From assembly GCA_021808055.1 (NCBI GenBank), contig JAKBCH010000079.1, forward strand, positions 1 to 7,381: 7,381 bases of DNA, written 5' to 3'. Of this stretch, positions 1-6,319 are shown in pieces. The DNA is from Pseudomonadota bacterium (GTDB lineage Bacteria > Pseudomonadota > Alphaproteobacteria > Acetobacterales > Acetobacteraceae). Within the stretch, counting starts at the first letter, position 1, and the number at the start of each line of letters is the position of its first letter. Position numbers and translations under genes: made by a program. The notes beneath the pieces were generated by a model that worked only from the letters and a program-made list of their open reading frames with translations, did no database searches and was not told where the DNA came from.

Positions 1-970
1 CCAGGCCGATGACCAGAGCGCCGCTAACCCCAACAAAGCCACAAGCCGGGGTGATGGCGACAAGGCCCGCCACAGCGCCGGAAACGCCGCCCAACATGCT
101 GGGCTTGCCCTTCACCATCCATTCCACGATGACCCAGGAGAGCACGGCGGCGGAAGTGGCAAGCTGGGTGTTGATGGCAGCCATGCCAGCCAGGCCACCA
201 GCGGTAAGGGCAGAACCGGCGTTGAAGCCGAACCAGCCAACCCACAGCAGAGACGCACCGACCATGGTGTAGGCCATGTTGGCGGGCGCCATGTTGTCAC
301 GCCCATAGCCAGCGCGCTTGCCAACCATAATCGCGGCAATCAGGCCGGGCACGGCGCTGTCAATATGCACCACCGTGCCACCCGCGAAATCCAGCACGCC
401 GAGATTGGCGAGGAAGCCGCCCGGGCCCCAGACCATATGCGCGATCGGGCAATAAACCGCGAGCAACCAGATGCCCACGAACACCATGGAGGAGGAGAAC
501 TTCAGACGGTCAGCCGGGCCACCCAGGAACAACGCCGGGGTGATGATGGCAAAGGTGCACTGGAAGAAGGCAAACACAGTTTCAGGAATGGTGCCGGAAA
601 GGCCGTTCAAGCCCGTGCCCATCAGCATCACGCGGGAGAAACCGCCAAACAGCGGCGCCAGCGGGCCAGAACCAGCGGTGAACGCCAGGCTGTAGCCAAC
701 AACGCACCACAGAACGGTGACGAGAGCGGTGGTGAAGAAACACTGCATCAGCATTGCCAGCATGTTCTTCTTCCGCAGCAGGCCAGCATAATAAAGCGCC
801 AGCCCAGGCACCGTCATCATCAGCACGAGGGCGGAAGAGGTCAGCATCCAAGCGGTGTCGCCCGAATTGAGGGTCGGGGTGGGAGCAGCGGTCTGCGCCA
901 GGGCAGGCGCACAGCCCAAAGCTGCCAGGCCGAGGCCCAAGGGCACGCCTAAAAGGGATCTTTTCGTCAT
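1..970 (-). CDS. amtB: Ammonium transporter AmtB (N-terminal 323 codons; 3' end beyond the window)
   Basis: An inner-membrane Amt/Rh/MEP channel that conducts ammonium under nitrogen limitation. The frame is open from the ATG at 970-968 to the left edge. Residues 1-26 look like a cleavable signal peptide ending ALAQ, as in many bacterial Amt proteins. Landmarks can be placed by comparison with E. coli AmtB: the periplasmic gate Phe in FFQCTF (about 136), the substrate-site Trp in AHMVWG (about 181), Asp194 and the first pore histidine in LDFAGGTVVHID (His202), and the second gate Phe and Ser in WFGFNAGSA (249, 253). GKPSMLGG and ITPACGFVGV lead towards the second pore histidine, which lies outside the window. 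A GAGGA ribosome site sits 4 nt before the start. The family often sits behind glnK, but no glnK precedes it here. Function is confident; the C-terminus is unseen. Confidence 0.96.
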   Translation of the reverse strand, partial: MTKRSLLGVPLGLGLAALGCAPALAQTAAPTPTLNSGDTAWMLTSSALVLMMTVPGLALYYAGLLRKKNMLAMLMQCFFTTALVTVLWCVVGYSLAFTAGSGPLAPLFGGFSRVMLMGTGLNGLSGTIPETVFAFFQCTFAIITPALFLGGPADRLKFSSSMVFVGIWLLAVYCPIAHMVWGPGGFLANLGVLDFAGGTVVHIDSAVPGLIAAIMVGKRAGYGRDNMAPANMAYTMVGASLLWVGWFGFNAGSALTAGGLAGMAAINTQLATSAAVLSWVIVEWMVKGKPSMLGGVSGAVAGLVAITPACGFVGVSGALVIGL

Positions 971-1071
971 CAAGTCCTCGTTCCTCATTGCGCTGCCTTG
1001 AAGGCCCGGAGCCCGAACAGGCCGGCGGCGCGTGGTCATGAAAGCTCAGTGCGTTTCGGCAACTCAACAGA

Positions 1072-1087
1072 AGCAAGGAGTATGCCA
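1072..1087 (-). promoter_or_regulatory. Sigma-54 (-24/-12) promoter of amtB
   Basis: On the minus strand the bases read TGGCATACTCCTTGCT. Against the sigma-54 consensus TGGCACG-N4-TTGCW this matches 10 of 12 defined positions, including the near-invariant GG and GC elements at exactly the required 10-bp separation. Transcription would start near 1061, giving a leader of about 91 nt before the amtB ATG. NtrC-activated sigma-54 promoters are the established control mode for amtB and glnK in proteobacteria, so the motif and the gene support each other. No other element of this quality was seen in the intergenic region. Confidence 0.8.
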
Positions 1088-1173
1088 GTTTCGGTGCCGC
1101 CCCGCGCGTACACAACAGGGGCCGGGATCACGCCGCGGAGACATCCGGAGACAATGAAGACTGCAAAATTTTA

Positions 1174-1190
1174 TGCCTTAATTATAGGCA
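1174..1190. promoter_or_regulatory. Possible NtrC-type enhancer dyad upstream of the sigma-54 promoter
   Basis: TGCCT-N7-AGGCA with an AT-rich centre. NtrC sites are 17-bp dyads with outer triplets TGC-N11-GCA, and this one has that spacing, although the usual inner AC/GT bases are replaced by CT/AG. Its centre lies about 121 bp upstream of the predicted amtB start, a usual enhancer distance. It could equally be an operator for the divergent flavoprotein gene, or a chance palindrome; the binding protein is inferred only. Confidence 0.35.
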
Positions 1191-1273
1191 AAGCCGTGTC
1201 CATTTTTTCTTCACCCGGCGGCATGGATGAACAGCCTGTTCCCGGCACATCAAAATTCTGGCAAGCTGGGGGC

Positions 1274-2455
1274 ATGACAAATTCATGCGATATCGCGGTG
1301 GTTGGCGCTGGGCCGGTGGGCGGCACGCTGGCGCTGGCGCTGGCGGCACGGGGCCGCAAAGTTCTTCTGGTTGACAAGGCCGACCTCAAACCCATGGAAA
1401 ACCCCGATTTCGATGGCCGGGCCTATGCCATCGCGCAAGGCTGCAAACCTTTGTTGCAGGAAGCCGGCATCTGGGAGCGTCTGCCCTTCGCCCCCTGCCC
1501 GATCAAGGATATCGACGTGACGGACGGCAAGCCCGGCCGCGCGCCCTCGCCGTTGAAACTACATTTCGACCACCAGGCGGTAGGCGATGATCCGTTCGGC
1601 TGGATTATCGAGGCGCGCTCCGTGCGGGTGGCGCTGAATGCGGCACTGGCGGAATCCGGCGTGATCGTCCGCGCGCCCGCCGAAGCCTCAGTGAGCCGGA
1701 GCGCTGAAGGTGCTGTTCTGCGCGTGGGGGACGAAACCTTCACCGCTAAGCTGGTAGTGGCGGCGGAAGGCCGGCAATCGCCCCTGCGAAACCAGGCTGG
1801 CATAAGCGTCACCCGCCTGCCTTATAATCAGACAGCCGTGGTTTTTGCCCTGGCGCATGAGCTGCCCCATAATAACGTGGCGTTGGAGCATTTCCTGCCC
1901 GCCGGGCCGCTGGCCGTGTTGCCGATGACCGGTACGGCCGAGCACCCCAATGTCTCCGCCGTTGTGTTCACTGAAAGCGATGCCAACGCCAAACTGCTTT
2001 ACGGCATGGACGATGCGGCGCTGGCGCAACATGTGCGCGCGCGGCTGGGCAAACGGCTGGGGGGTTTCAGCCTCGCCGGGCGGCGTTGGATTTATCCGCT
2101 TTATGCGATGTATGCCGCGCGGTATTACGACACGCGGCTGGCTCTTGTGGGGGATGCCGCGCATGGCGTTCATCCCATCGCGGGGCAGGGTTTGAATCTT
2201 GGTTTGCGGGACGCGGCGGCGTTGCTGGAATTAACATCTCAGGCCCAAGACCCCGGCGCCGATTCTGTGCTGCGCGCCTACCAGGCCCAGCAACGCCCCA
2301 TCAACATGGCGATGCTGCTGGGCATGGATGCGCTGGACCGGTTGTTTTCCACCAATTTCCCGCCCGTGCGGCTGGTGCGCGACCTCGGCCTTGCAGCGGT
2401 GGAGCGGATGCCGCGCCTGAAACAGCGATTCATGCGGGCGGCAATGGGGCGGTAA
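1274..2455 (+). CDS. UbiH/UbiF/VisC/Coq6-family FAD-dependent hydroxylase (ubiquinone biosynthesis)
   Basis: A 393-residue flavoprotein monooxygenase, close to the family's usual length of about 390-400. Residues 7-35 form the FAD-binding Rossmann motif, VVGAGPVGG followed by the acidic end of strand 2 in LLVDK. DGRAYAIA (47-54) matches the family's N-terminal flavin region. AAEGRQSPLR (163-172) is the DG motif, with Glu in place of the usual Asp. LVGDAAHGVHPIAGQGLNLG (291-310) is the GD motif contacting the FAD ribose and pyrophosphate. The C-terminal helix (about 351-393) is typical. These enzymes hydroxylate the ring of ubiquinone precursors at the membrane; which carbon (UbiH, UbiF or the alphaproteobacterial UbiL type) cannot be told here, so I give no symbol. 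I chose the ATG at 1274 because the Rossmann fold starts right after it. Its G-rich ribosome site is weak, and in-frame ATGs at 1154 and 1223 exist. Confidence 0.88.
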   Translation: MTNSCDIAVVGAGPVGGTLALALAARGRKVLLVDKADLKPMENPDFDGRAYAIAQGCKPLLQEAGIWERLPFAPCPIKDIDVTDGKPGRAPSPLKLHFDHQAVGDDPFGWIIEARSVRVALNAALAESGVIVRAPAEASVSRSAEGAVLRVGDETFTAKLVVAAEGRQSPLRNQAGISVTRLPYNQTAVVFALAHELPHNNVALEHFLPAGPLAVLPMTGTAEHPNVSAVVFTESDANAKLLYGMDDAALAQHVRARLGKRLGGFSLAGRRWIYPLYAMYAARYYDTRLALVGDAAHGVHPIAGQGLNLGLRDAAALLELTSQAQDPGADSVLRAYQAQQRPINMAMLLGMDALDRLFSTNFPPVRLVRDLGLAAVERMPRLKQRFMRAAMGR

Positions 2456-2478
2456 GGCCGTAAAATAACTCACCAAAC

Positions 2479-2499
2479 TGCCCGGAAGGGCGTTTTTTT
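2479..2499 (+). terminator. Short rho-independent-type terminator after the hydroxylase gene
   Basis: GCCC and GGGC flank a GNRA-type GGAA loop, with one possible extra U-G pair, followed directly by seven T residues. It lies 24 bp past the hydroxylase stop and just ahead of the antiporter start. The stem is short at 4-5 bp, so termination may be partial and some read-through into the antiporter gene is plausible. Confidence 0.6.
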
Positions 2500-2514
2500 G
2501 TGTAAGCAGGCAGC

Positions 2515-4305
2515 ATGTTCCTCACGCTGCTCATCCTCCTCGCCGCCATTGTGCTCGCCGTGCCTTTGTCCCGTTACGCGGGGTTGGGGAGCATTCTCGG
2601 CTACCTTGTCGTGGGGGTCATCATCGGCCCCTCCGTAACGGGGCTGATTACCAATGTGAACGAGATCAGCGATGTGTCGGAACTCGGCGTGACCATGCTG
2701 TTGTTCCTCATCGGACTAGAGCTGCGGCCGCATCGCCTATGGGTTCTGCGCAAGGCGGTGTTCGGCATGGGTGCGGGGCAGATGGTGCCAACCTCCCTGG
2801 TGCTGGCGGGCATTATCATGTTGTTCGGCGTACCAGGGCGGGACGCCGTGGTGCTGGGTATTGGGCTCGCACTTTCTTCCACCGCCATTGCCCTGCCGCT
2901 GCTCTCCGAGCGTAATCTGCTGCCCACCATACCAGGGCGCGACGCCTTCGCCGTGCTGCTGTTTCAAGATATGGCGGCGATTCCGGTTTTGGCCCTGCTA
3001 CCCATTCTGGCGGGCAGCGGAATGCCGCATTTCTCGTGGGAGGATGTGGCGCGGGGTGCCGCCGTGGTGGCGGTGATTCTGGGTGGCGGCATTCTGCTGG
3101 TGCCGCATCTCTTCCGCATGGTGGCGGCGGCCAAGGCACCGGAGGTGTTCACCGCTACGGCGCTGTTGCTGGTGGTGGGCACAGCGGCGCTGGCAAATTG
3201 GGCGGGGCTTTCGGCCTCTTTGGGTGCGTTTCTGGCCGGGGTGATGGTTTCGGATTCTGATTACCGGCACGAATTGCAAGCCGATATCGAGCCATTCGAG
3301 GGGCTGCTGCTCGGGTTTTTCTTTATCTCTGTTGGCATGTCTGCCGATATTGGCCTGTTGCTGCACAAGCCTCTGGAGATTTTGCTGCTGGTGGGCGGGT
3401 TAACCATGGTGAAGGCGGGTATTGCTTTCATGGTCAGCTTTCTGCGGCGGCGGCTTACCGGGGCAGCTTTGCGGTTTGCCCTGGCCTTGCCGGAGGGCAG
3501 CGAATTCGGGTTCGTGCTATTCGCCGCCGCCGTGGCGCAGGGCACGCTGGATAAAACCCTGGCGGCGGAGGCAACGCTGGTCATCGCACTCTCCATGATG
3601 GTCGCCCCGGTACTGTTCTCACTCTCTGAGCGGGTTGCCATGGGAACGCTGGAGGCCAGAAAACATCAACGCCCGTTCGACAGGCTGGAAGATTTGCAAG
3701 CAGCCCCTGTCATCATCTGCGGCTTCGGCCGCGTGGGGCAGATTATCGGGCGGGTTCTGGCAATGCAGAAAATTCGCTTCACCGCTCTGGACCGCAGCTC
3801 CGCCCAGGTGGATTTTATTCGCCGGTTCGGGGTGAAGGTGTTTTATGGCGACCCCACGCGCGAGGAGCTGATGCGGTCAGCCGGGGCAGAGAGTGCGAAA
3901 GTTCTTGTGTTGGCGCTTGATGATATGGACGCCAGCGTGGCCGTGGCGGAAATGGTACGGCGCAAATTTCCACAATTGCGAGTGGTAGCCAGGGCGCGCA
4001 ACCGCCACCACGTACACCGGCTGATGGGGGCCGGGGTTGACCTGTTTGTGCGCGAAACCTTTTTCTCCTCCCTGCGGTTAACAGAGATTGTGCTGGAAGA
4101 GCTGGAGATACCCGAAGCCCAGGCCAAACGCGCGATCGAGCTGTTCCGCAAGCATGACGACCGGATCTTACACGAGACCTACGCCTTTGGAAATGACGAA
4201 ACCAAGCTTATCCAAACCGCGCAGGAAGCCGCCAAGGAATTGCAGGATCTATTCGAAACCGACCAGAGCGATTTGGGCGAGGATGAGGCAAACGCTCCGG
4301 CCTGA
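2515..4305 (+). CDS. Kef-type monovalent cation:proton antiporter (CPA2) with RCK/TrkA-N domain
   Basis: A 596-residue inner-membrane protein of the KefB/KefC group, near the length of E. coli KefB and KefC (about 600-620). The first 375 residues are about twelve hydrophobic segments forming the Na+/H+-exchanger fold. They carry LFLIGLELRP (63-72), LALSSTAIALPLLSERN (118-134), FQDMAAIPVLALLP (150-163), the loop HELQADIEPFEG (252-263) and LPEGSEFGFV (325-334). Residues 397-515 are the RCK_N regulatory domain: GFGRVG (403-408) is the nucleotide-binding glycine motif and Asp426 ends strand 2. The tail (about 520-596) matches the Kef C-terminal helices and is acidic at the end. In E. coli such proteins release K+ during electrophile stress under glutathione control with KefF or KefG; no such partner gene is here, so glutathione gating is not shown. 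Start: ATG at 2515 after a weak AGCAGG, 59 bp beyond the previous stop. Confidence 0.9.
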   Translation: MFLTLLILLAAIVLAVPLSRYAGLGSILGYLVVGVIIGPSVTGLITNVNEISDVSELGVTMLLFLIGLELRPHRLWVLRKAVFGMGAGQMVPTSLVLAGIIMLFGVPGRDAVVLGIGLALSSTAIALPLLSERNLLPTIPGRDAFAVLLFQDMAAIPVLALLPILAGSGMPHFSWEDVARGAAVVAVILGGGILLVPHLFRMVAAAKAPEVFTATALLLVVGTAALANWAGLSASLGAFLAGVMVSDSDYRHELQADIEPFEGLLLGFFFISVGMSADIGLLLHKPLEILLLVGGLTMVKAGIAFMVSFLRRRLTGAALRFALALPEGSEFGFVLFAAAVAQGTLDKTLAAEATLVIALSMMVAPVLFSLSERVAMGTLEARKHQRPFDRLEDLQAAPVIICGFGRVGQIIGRVLAMQKIRFTALDRSSAQVDFIRRFGVKVFYGDPTREELMRSAGAESAKVLVLALDDMDASVAVAEMVRRKFPQLRVVARARNRHHVHRLMGAGVDLFVRETFFSSLRLTEIVLEELEIPEAQAKRAIELFRKHDDRILHETYAFGNDETKLIQTAQEAAKELQDLFETDQSDLGEDEANAPA

Positions 4306-6072
4306 CTACAATGCCAGCGCCACCGCTTTGAATATCTGCGCGGGCAAACTGCCGCCGACCAGGTTCTTGCCCGGCGCATTGTCATCATTGCCAAGCCAGA
4401 CGGCGATGATCTCGCCTTTCGCGTAACCCACAAACCAGCCATCCCGGTAATCCTGCGTGGTGCCAGTTTTACCCGCCGTATAAACCCCAGGAATAAACGC
4501 TGCCGTGGCCGTGCCGGAAAGCACCACCTGGCGCATCATCGCCGCCACTGCCCACGCATCGCCCGCAGGCACTGCTGGCACGGGCGCTGGCACATGCGCG
4601 GCAACGCCATTGATAGCGGTAACGCCATAAGGCGTCACACGCTCTCCGCCATTGAAAAACGCGGCATAGGCGCTGGCGAGCTGCATAACACCCACCGCAC
4701 CCGTGCCCAGCGCCATGGTTGCGTCATCCGGGAAATGATCATCCAGCCCCAAAGCGCGCGCCACGGCGATAACCCGCCTTGGCCCACCCGCGCGCAGCAG
4801 GATGCGGATGGCGGCGGTATTCATCGAATCCGCCAGCGCCTCGGTCATGCTAACCTCGCCGTGATACCCCTTCTCGTAGTCATGCGGGCGGTAGCCACGC
4901 AGGTTCAATGGCGCGTCCAGCACTGTTGAATCAGGGCTCATCCCCGCCATCAGACCGGCCAGCCAGACGATGGGTTTGATCGCAGAACCCGTCTGCCGCC
5001 GGGCCAGCACGGCGCGGTTATAGCCCTCACGGTCGCCCACCCCGCCGACGATGGCACGCACCGCGCCGGACCGTGCATCCAGCACCACCACCGCTCCTTG
5101 CGAGACCTGATATTTGGCACCCTGCATCTCAATAGCGGAATCCAGTGCTGTCTGGGCCGCGGTTTGCACACCTGGGTTCATGGTAGTGGTGAAGGTCACA
5201 TCCTCACCTTCAGGGATCAGCCCTGCCTCATGCTGGATGGTCCAGAGCGCGAACCATGAACTTCGGGAGATGGGCGAGGCCGCATCGCCCAACTGGGCTG
5301 TGGCCGCATTTTCCTGCTCAGGCGTGATAACGCCGGTGGCCACCATGGCGTTCAGCACCTCGGTCGCGCGGGCGGAGGCGGCCTGGGCGTTTACCAGCGG
5401 GTTGAGGCTGGAGGGGGCCTTGGGCAAGCCAGCCAAAATCGCGGCCTGGGCGAGGCTCAGGCGCGAGGCTGGCTCGTTAAAATAAAGCCGCGACGCGGCA
5501 TCCACCCCATAAGCGCCACCGCCCAGGTAAACCCGGTTGAGATAAATGCCCAAAATCTGTGCCCGGCTGTAATGCCGCCAAAGCCAGAGGGAAAGAAAAG
5601 CCTCTTGCACCTTGCGCCGCAACGTGCGCTGGTTGCCAAGGAACAGCGTTTTGGCCACCTGCTGGGTGAGAGTGGAACCGCCCTGCACCACATGGCGGTG
5701 AATAACATCCGAGACCAAAGCACGGAAAATTCCCCGGCTGTCAAACGCACCATGCTGATAAAACCGCCGGTCTTCTATGGCGATGAAGGCAGCGGGCACA
5801 TAGGCCGGAAGAGCTGATGGCAGCACCACCCGGCCCGAGACATCACCAAACCGGGCCACCAGCTGCCCTGCCGGGTCAAGCAGCCTTATCGCCGGGCGGC
5901 GGGTTTGGGTGATGGCGATCGCCGGATTCGGCATATTCCAGGTAAACCAAAGCCCCGCGAGCCCTGCCCCCACCGCACCCCAGATGCCCAGCATGATGAG
6001 GACCCGCGCCACTGCCCAAGTGCTGCTAAGGCGGCGTTTTAGAACAGGAGACGGCTTAGGCAGCAGGGGCAT
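4306..6072 (-). CDS. Class A penicillin-binding protein (bifunctional transglycosylase/transpeptidase, PBP1 type)
   Basis: A 588-residue bitopic enzyme that polymerises and crosslinks peptidoglycan in the periplasm. A basic cytoplasmic stretch is followed by one membrane segment (about 22-44). The GT51 domain covers about 70-235: the catalytic Glu100 in IAIEDRRF, QGGSTLTQQ (130-138), the second catalytic Glu157 in RKVQEAF, and LNRVYLGGGAYG (168-179). The transpeptidase domain has all three penicillin-binding motifs: SxxK at Ser363-Lys366, SxN at Ser416-Asn418 and KTGT at 535-538. It is short beside E. coli PBP1a (about 850), lacks large inserts and stops soon after the transpeptidase fold. 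The ATG at 6072 is preferred because AGGGAAGG sits just upstream; an in-frame TTG at 6090 would add six residues. Its TAG directly abuts the antiporter TGA. Confidence 0.93.
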   Translation of the reverse strand: MPLLPKPSPVLKRRLSSTWAVARVLIMLGIWGAVGAGLAGLWFTWNMPNPAIAITQTRRPAIRLLDPAGQLVARFGDVSGRVVLPSALPAYVPAAFIAIEDRRFYQHGAFDSRGIFRALVSDVIHRHVVQGGSTLTQQVAKTLFLGNQRTLRRKVQEAFLSLWLWRHYSRAQILGIYLNRVYLGGGAYGVDAASRLYFNEPASRLSLAQAAILAGLPKAPSSLNPLVNAQAASARATEVLNAMVATGVITPEQENAATAQLGDAASPISRSSWFALWTIQHEAGLIPEGEDVTFTTTMNPGVQTAAQTALDSAIEMQGAKYQVSQGAVVVLDARSGAVRAIVGGVGDREGYNRAVLARRQTGSAIKPIVWLAGLMAGMSPDSTVLDAPLNLRGYRPHDYEKGYHGEVSMTEALADSMNTAAIRILLRAGGPRRVIAVARALGLDDHFPDDATMALGTGAVGVMQLASAYAAFFNGGERVTPYGVTAINGVAAHVPAPVPAVPAGDAWAVAAMMRQVVLSGTATAAFIPGVYTAGKTGTTQDYRDGWFVGYAKGEIIAVWLGNDDNAPGKNLVGGSLPAQIFKAVALAL

Positions 6073-6116
6073 CGCCTTCCCTGCTGCCAACCGTGCGCAG
6101 ATGCGTCAACCGCTGT

Positions 6117-6144
6117 TTGACCCAGGCACCAGAATCGCTAAACA
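6117..6144 (+). promoter_or_regulatory. Candidate sigma-70 promoter for tRNA-Leu
   Basis: TTGACC (6117-6122), a 16-bp spacer, then a weak -10, TAAACA (6139-6144). It would start transcription a few bases before the mature tRNA 5' end at 6154. The -35 is good and the -10 matches only about half of the consensus. The whole region between the divergent PBP gene and the tRNA is 81 bp, so this promoter overlaps the leader region of the PBP gene. Confidence 0.45.
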
Positions 6145-6153
6145 GGCTCCAGT

Positions 6154-6192
6154 GCGGGCGTGGCGAAATCGGTAGACGCACCGGACTTAAAA
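6154..6192 (+). tRNA. tRNA-Leu(UAA), 5' half only, interrupted in the anticodon loop
   Basis: The sequence reads as a standard leucine tRNA up to the anticodon loop: acceptor 5' strand GCGGGCG (6154-6160), T8-G9, D arm GCG / AAATCGGTAGA / CGC (6163-6179), A26, anticodon stem CCGGA (6181-6185) and loop CTTAAAA (6186-6192). The anticodon is TAA at 6188-6190. The next five bases should be TCCGG to close the stem but are ACCGA, and no variable arm, TTC loop or acceptor 3' strand follows anywhere in the window on either strand. As it stands this end cannot give a tRNA. The break falls where element DNA with an integrase gene begins, which indicates site-specific insertion in the anticodon loop. 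Intron interruption at the same place is the alternative. Confidence 0.85.
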
Positions 6193-6206
6193 ACCGATTG
6201 AGTCCG
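6182..6206 (+). other. Hairpin joining the tRNA anticodon stem to the inserted sequence (group I P1-like or recombinase core dyad)
   Basis: CGGACTT (6182-6188) is complementary to GAGTCCG (6200-6206): six Watson-Crick pairs plus a T-G wobble at 6188/6200, and the helix can continue with A6189-T6199 and A6190-T6198. Position 6188 is U34 of the tRNA. In group I introns, P1 pairs the 5' exon with the internal guide and places a U-G wobble at the splice site; the known tRNA-Leu(UAA) introns of cyanobacteria and plastids splice after U34. Alternatively, the dyad is a tyrosine-recombinase core site whose left arm is the tRNA stem. I see no group I P, Q, R or S core elements within the window, which favours the second reading. 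Confidence 0.45.
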
Positions 6207-6256
6207 ATAAAAGCATCGTAACTAATTGATTTAAATAAAGTATTGAGAATCAAAAA

Positions 6257-6275
6257 CTTACACAACTCTTACACA
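6257..6275 (+). repeat. Tandem CTTACACA repeats, possible arm-type integrase sites
   Basis: CTTACACA occurs at 6257-6264 and again at 6268-6275, an 11-bp period and so about one helical turn, in the AT-rich DNA between the tRNA junction and the integrase start. Tyrosine integrases of the lambda class bind short direct repeats in the attachment-site arms with a separate N-terminal domain. Position and phasing fit that role; binding is inferred. Confidence 0.45.
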
Positions 6276-6285
6276 GAGCTAGACT
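6257..6285 (+). promoter_or_regulatory. Candidate integrase promoter overlapping the CTTACACA repeats
   Basis: CTTACA (6257-6262) and TAGACT (6280-6285) each match the sigma-70 consensus at 4 of 6 bases and are 17 bp apart. Transcription would begin near 6292, giving a leader of about 12 nt before the ATG at 6304. The -35 lies in the first CTTACACA copy, so bound integrase could repress its own gene. This is a weak motif call. Confidence 0.3.
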
Positions 6286-6298
6286 TTTGCCAAAAATG

Positions 6299-6319
6299 CG
6301 CGTATGCGTACGCGTATGC
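6299..6319 (+). repeat. CGCGTATGC direct repeat across the integrase start
   Basis: CGCGTATGC is present at 6299-6307 and 6311-6319, separated by GTA, so the segment is a 12-bp period and contains the palindrome GCGTACGC. Both candidate integrase start codons (6304 and 6316) sit inside the repeat units. It may be an operator or excisionase site, or simply a duplicated start region. Confidence 0.5.

Larger units (their letters stand above)
971..1273. other. Divergent intergenic region between amtB and the ubiquinone hydroxylase gene
   Basis: About 300 bp between two divergent genes. It holds the amtB ribosome site (975-979), a sigma-54 promoter for amtB and a 17-bp dyad, both listed separately. 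The amtB-proximal two thirds are GC-rich, while 1154-1215 is AT-rich with the tracts AAAATTTTA and TTAATTATA, as expected of a bendable regulatory segment. I could not assign a convincing -35/-10 pair for the rightward gene. The rightward reading frame stays open back to 998, but that extension is rich in Arg, Pro and Gly and resembles no flavoprotein N-terminus, so I treat it as noncoding. Confidence 0.6.

Noticed and set aside
365..952. 195-codon plus-strand reading frame opposite amtB
   Set aside because: It is antisense to a strongly conserved AmtB sequence, and its His/Arg/Gln/Gly-rich translation is typical of a GC-rich shadow frame.
998..1273. In-frame upstream extension of the hydroxylase gene (92 extra codons)
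   Set aside because: The extension is low-complexity, Arg/Pro/Gly-rich and unlike a flavoprotein N-terminus. It would also read across the amtB promoter, and the Rossmann fold begins only after the ATG at 1274.
2438..2466. Promoter for the antiporter gene using TAAAAT (2461-2466) as the -10
   Set aside because: The -10 is good, but no acceptable -35 lies 16-18 bp upstream, and the transcript would begin just before the terminator hairpin.
6226..6253. Inverted repeat TTGATT/AATCAA in the element spacer
   Set aside because: Six-base AT-rich arms with a 16-nt loop are expected by chance in DNA of this composition.
6207..6298. Group I intron core in the AT-rich spacer, including a CAGAGCTAGAC stretch (6273-6284 region) reminiscent of the R element
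   Set aside because: No matching P, Q or S elements and no P4-P6 helices are visible, and the spacer is too short before the integrase frame begins. The resemblance is probably chance.
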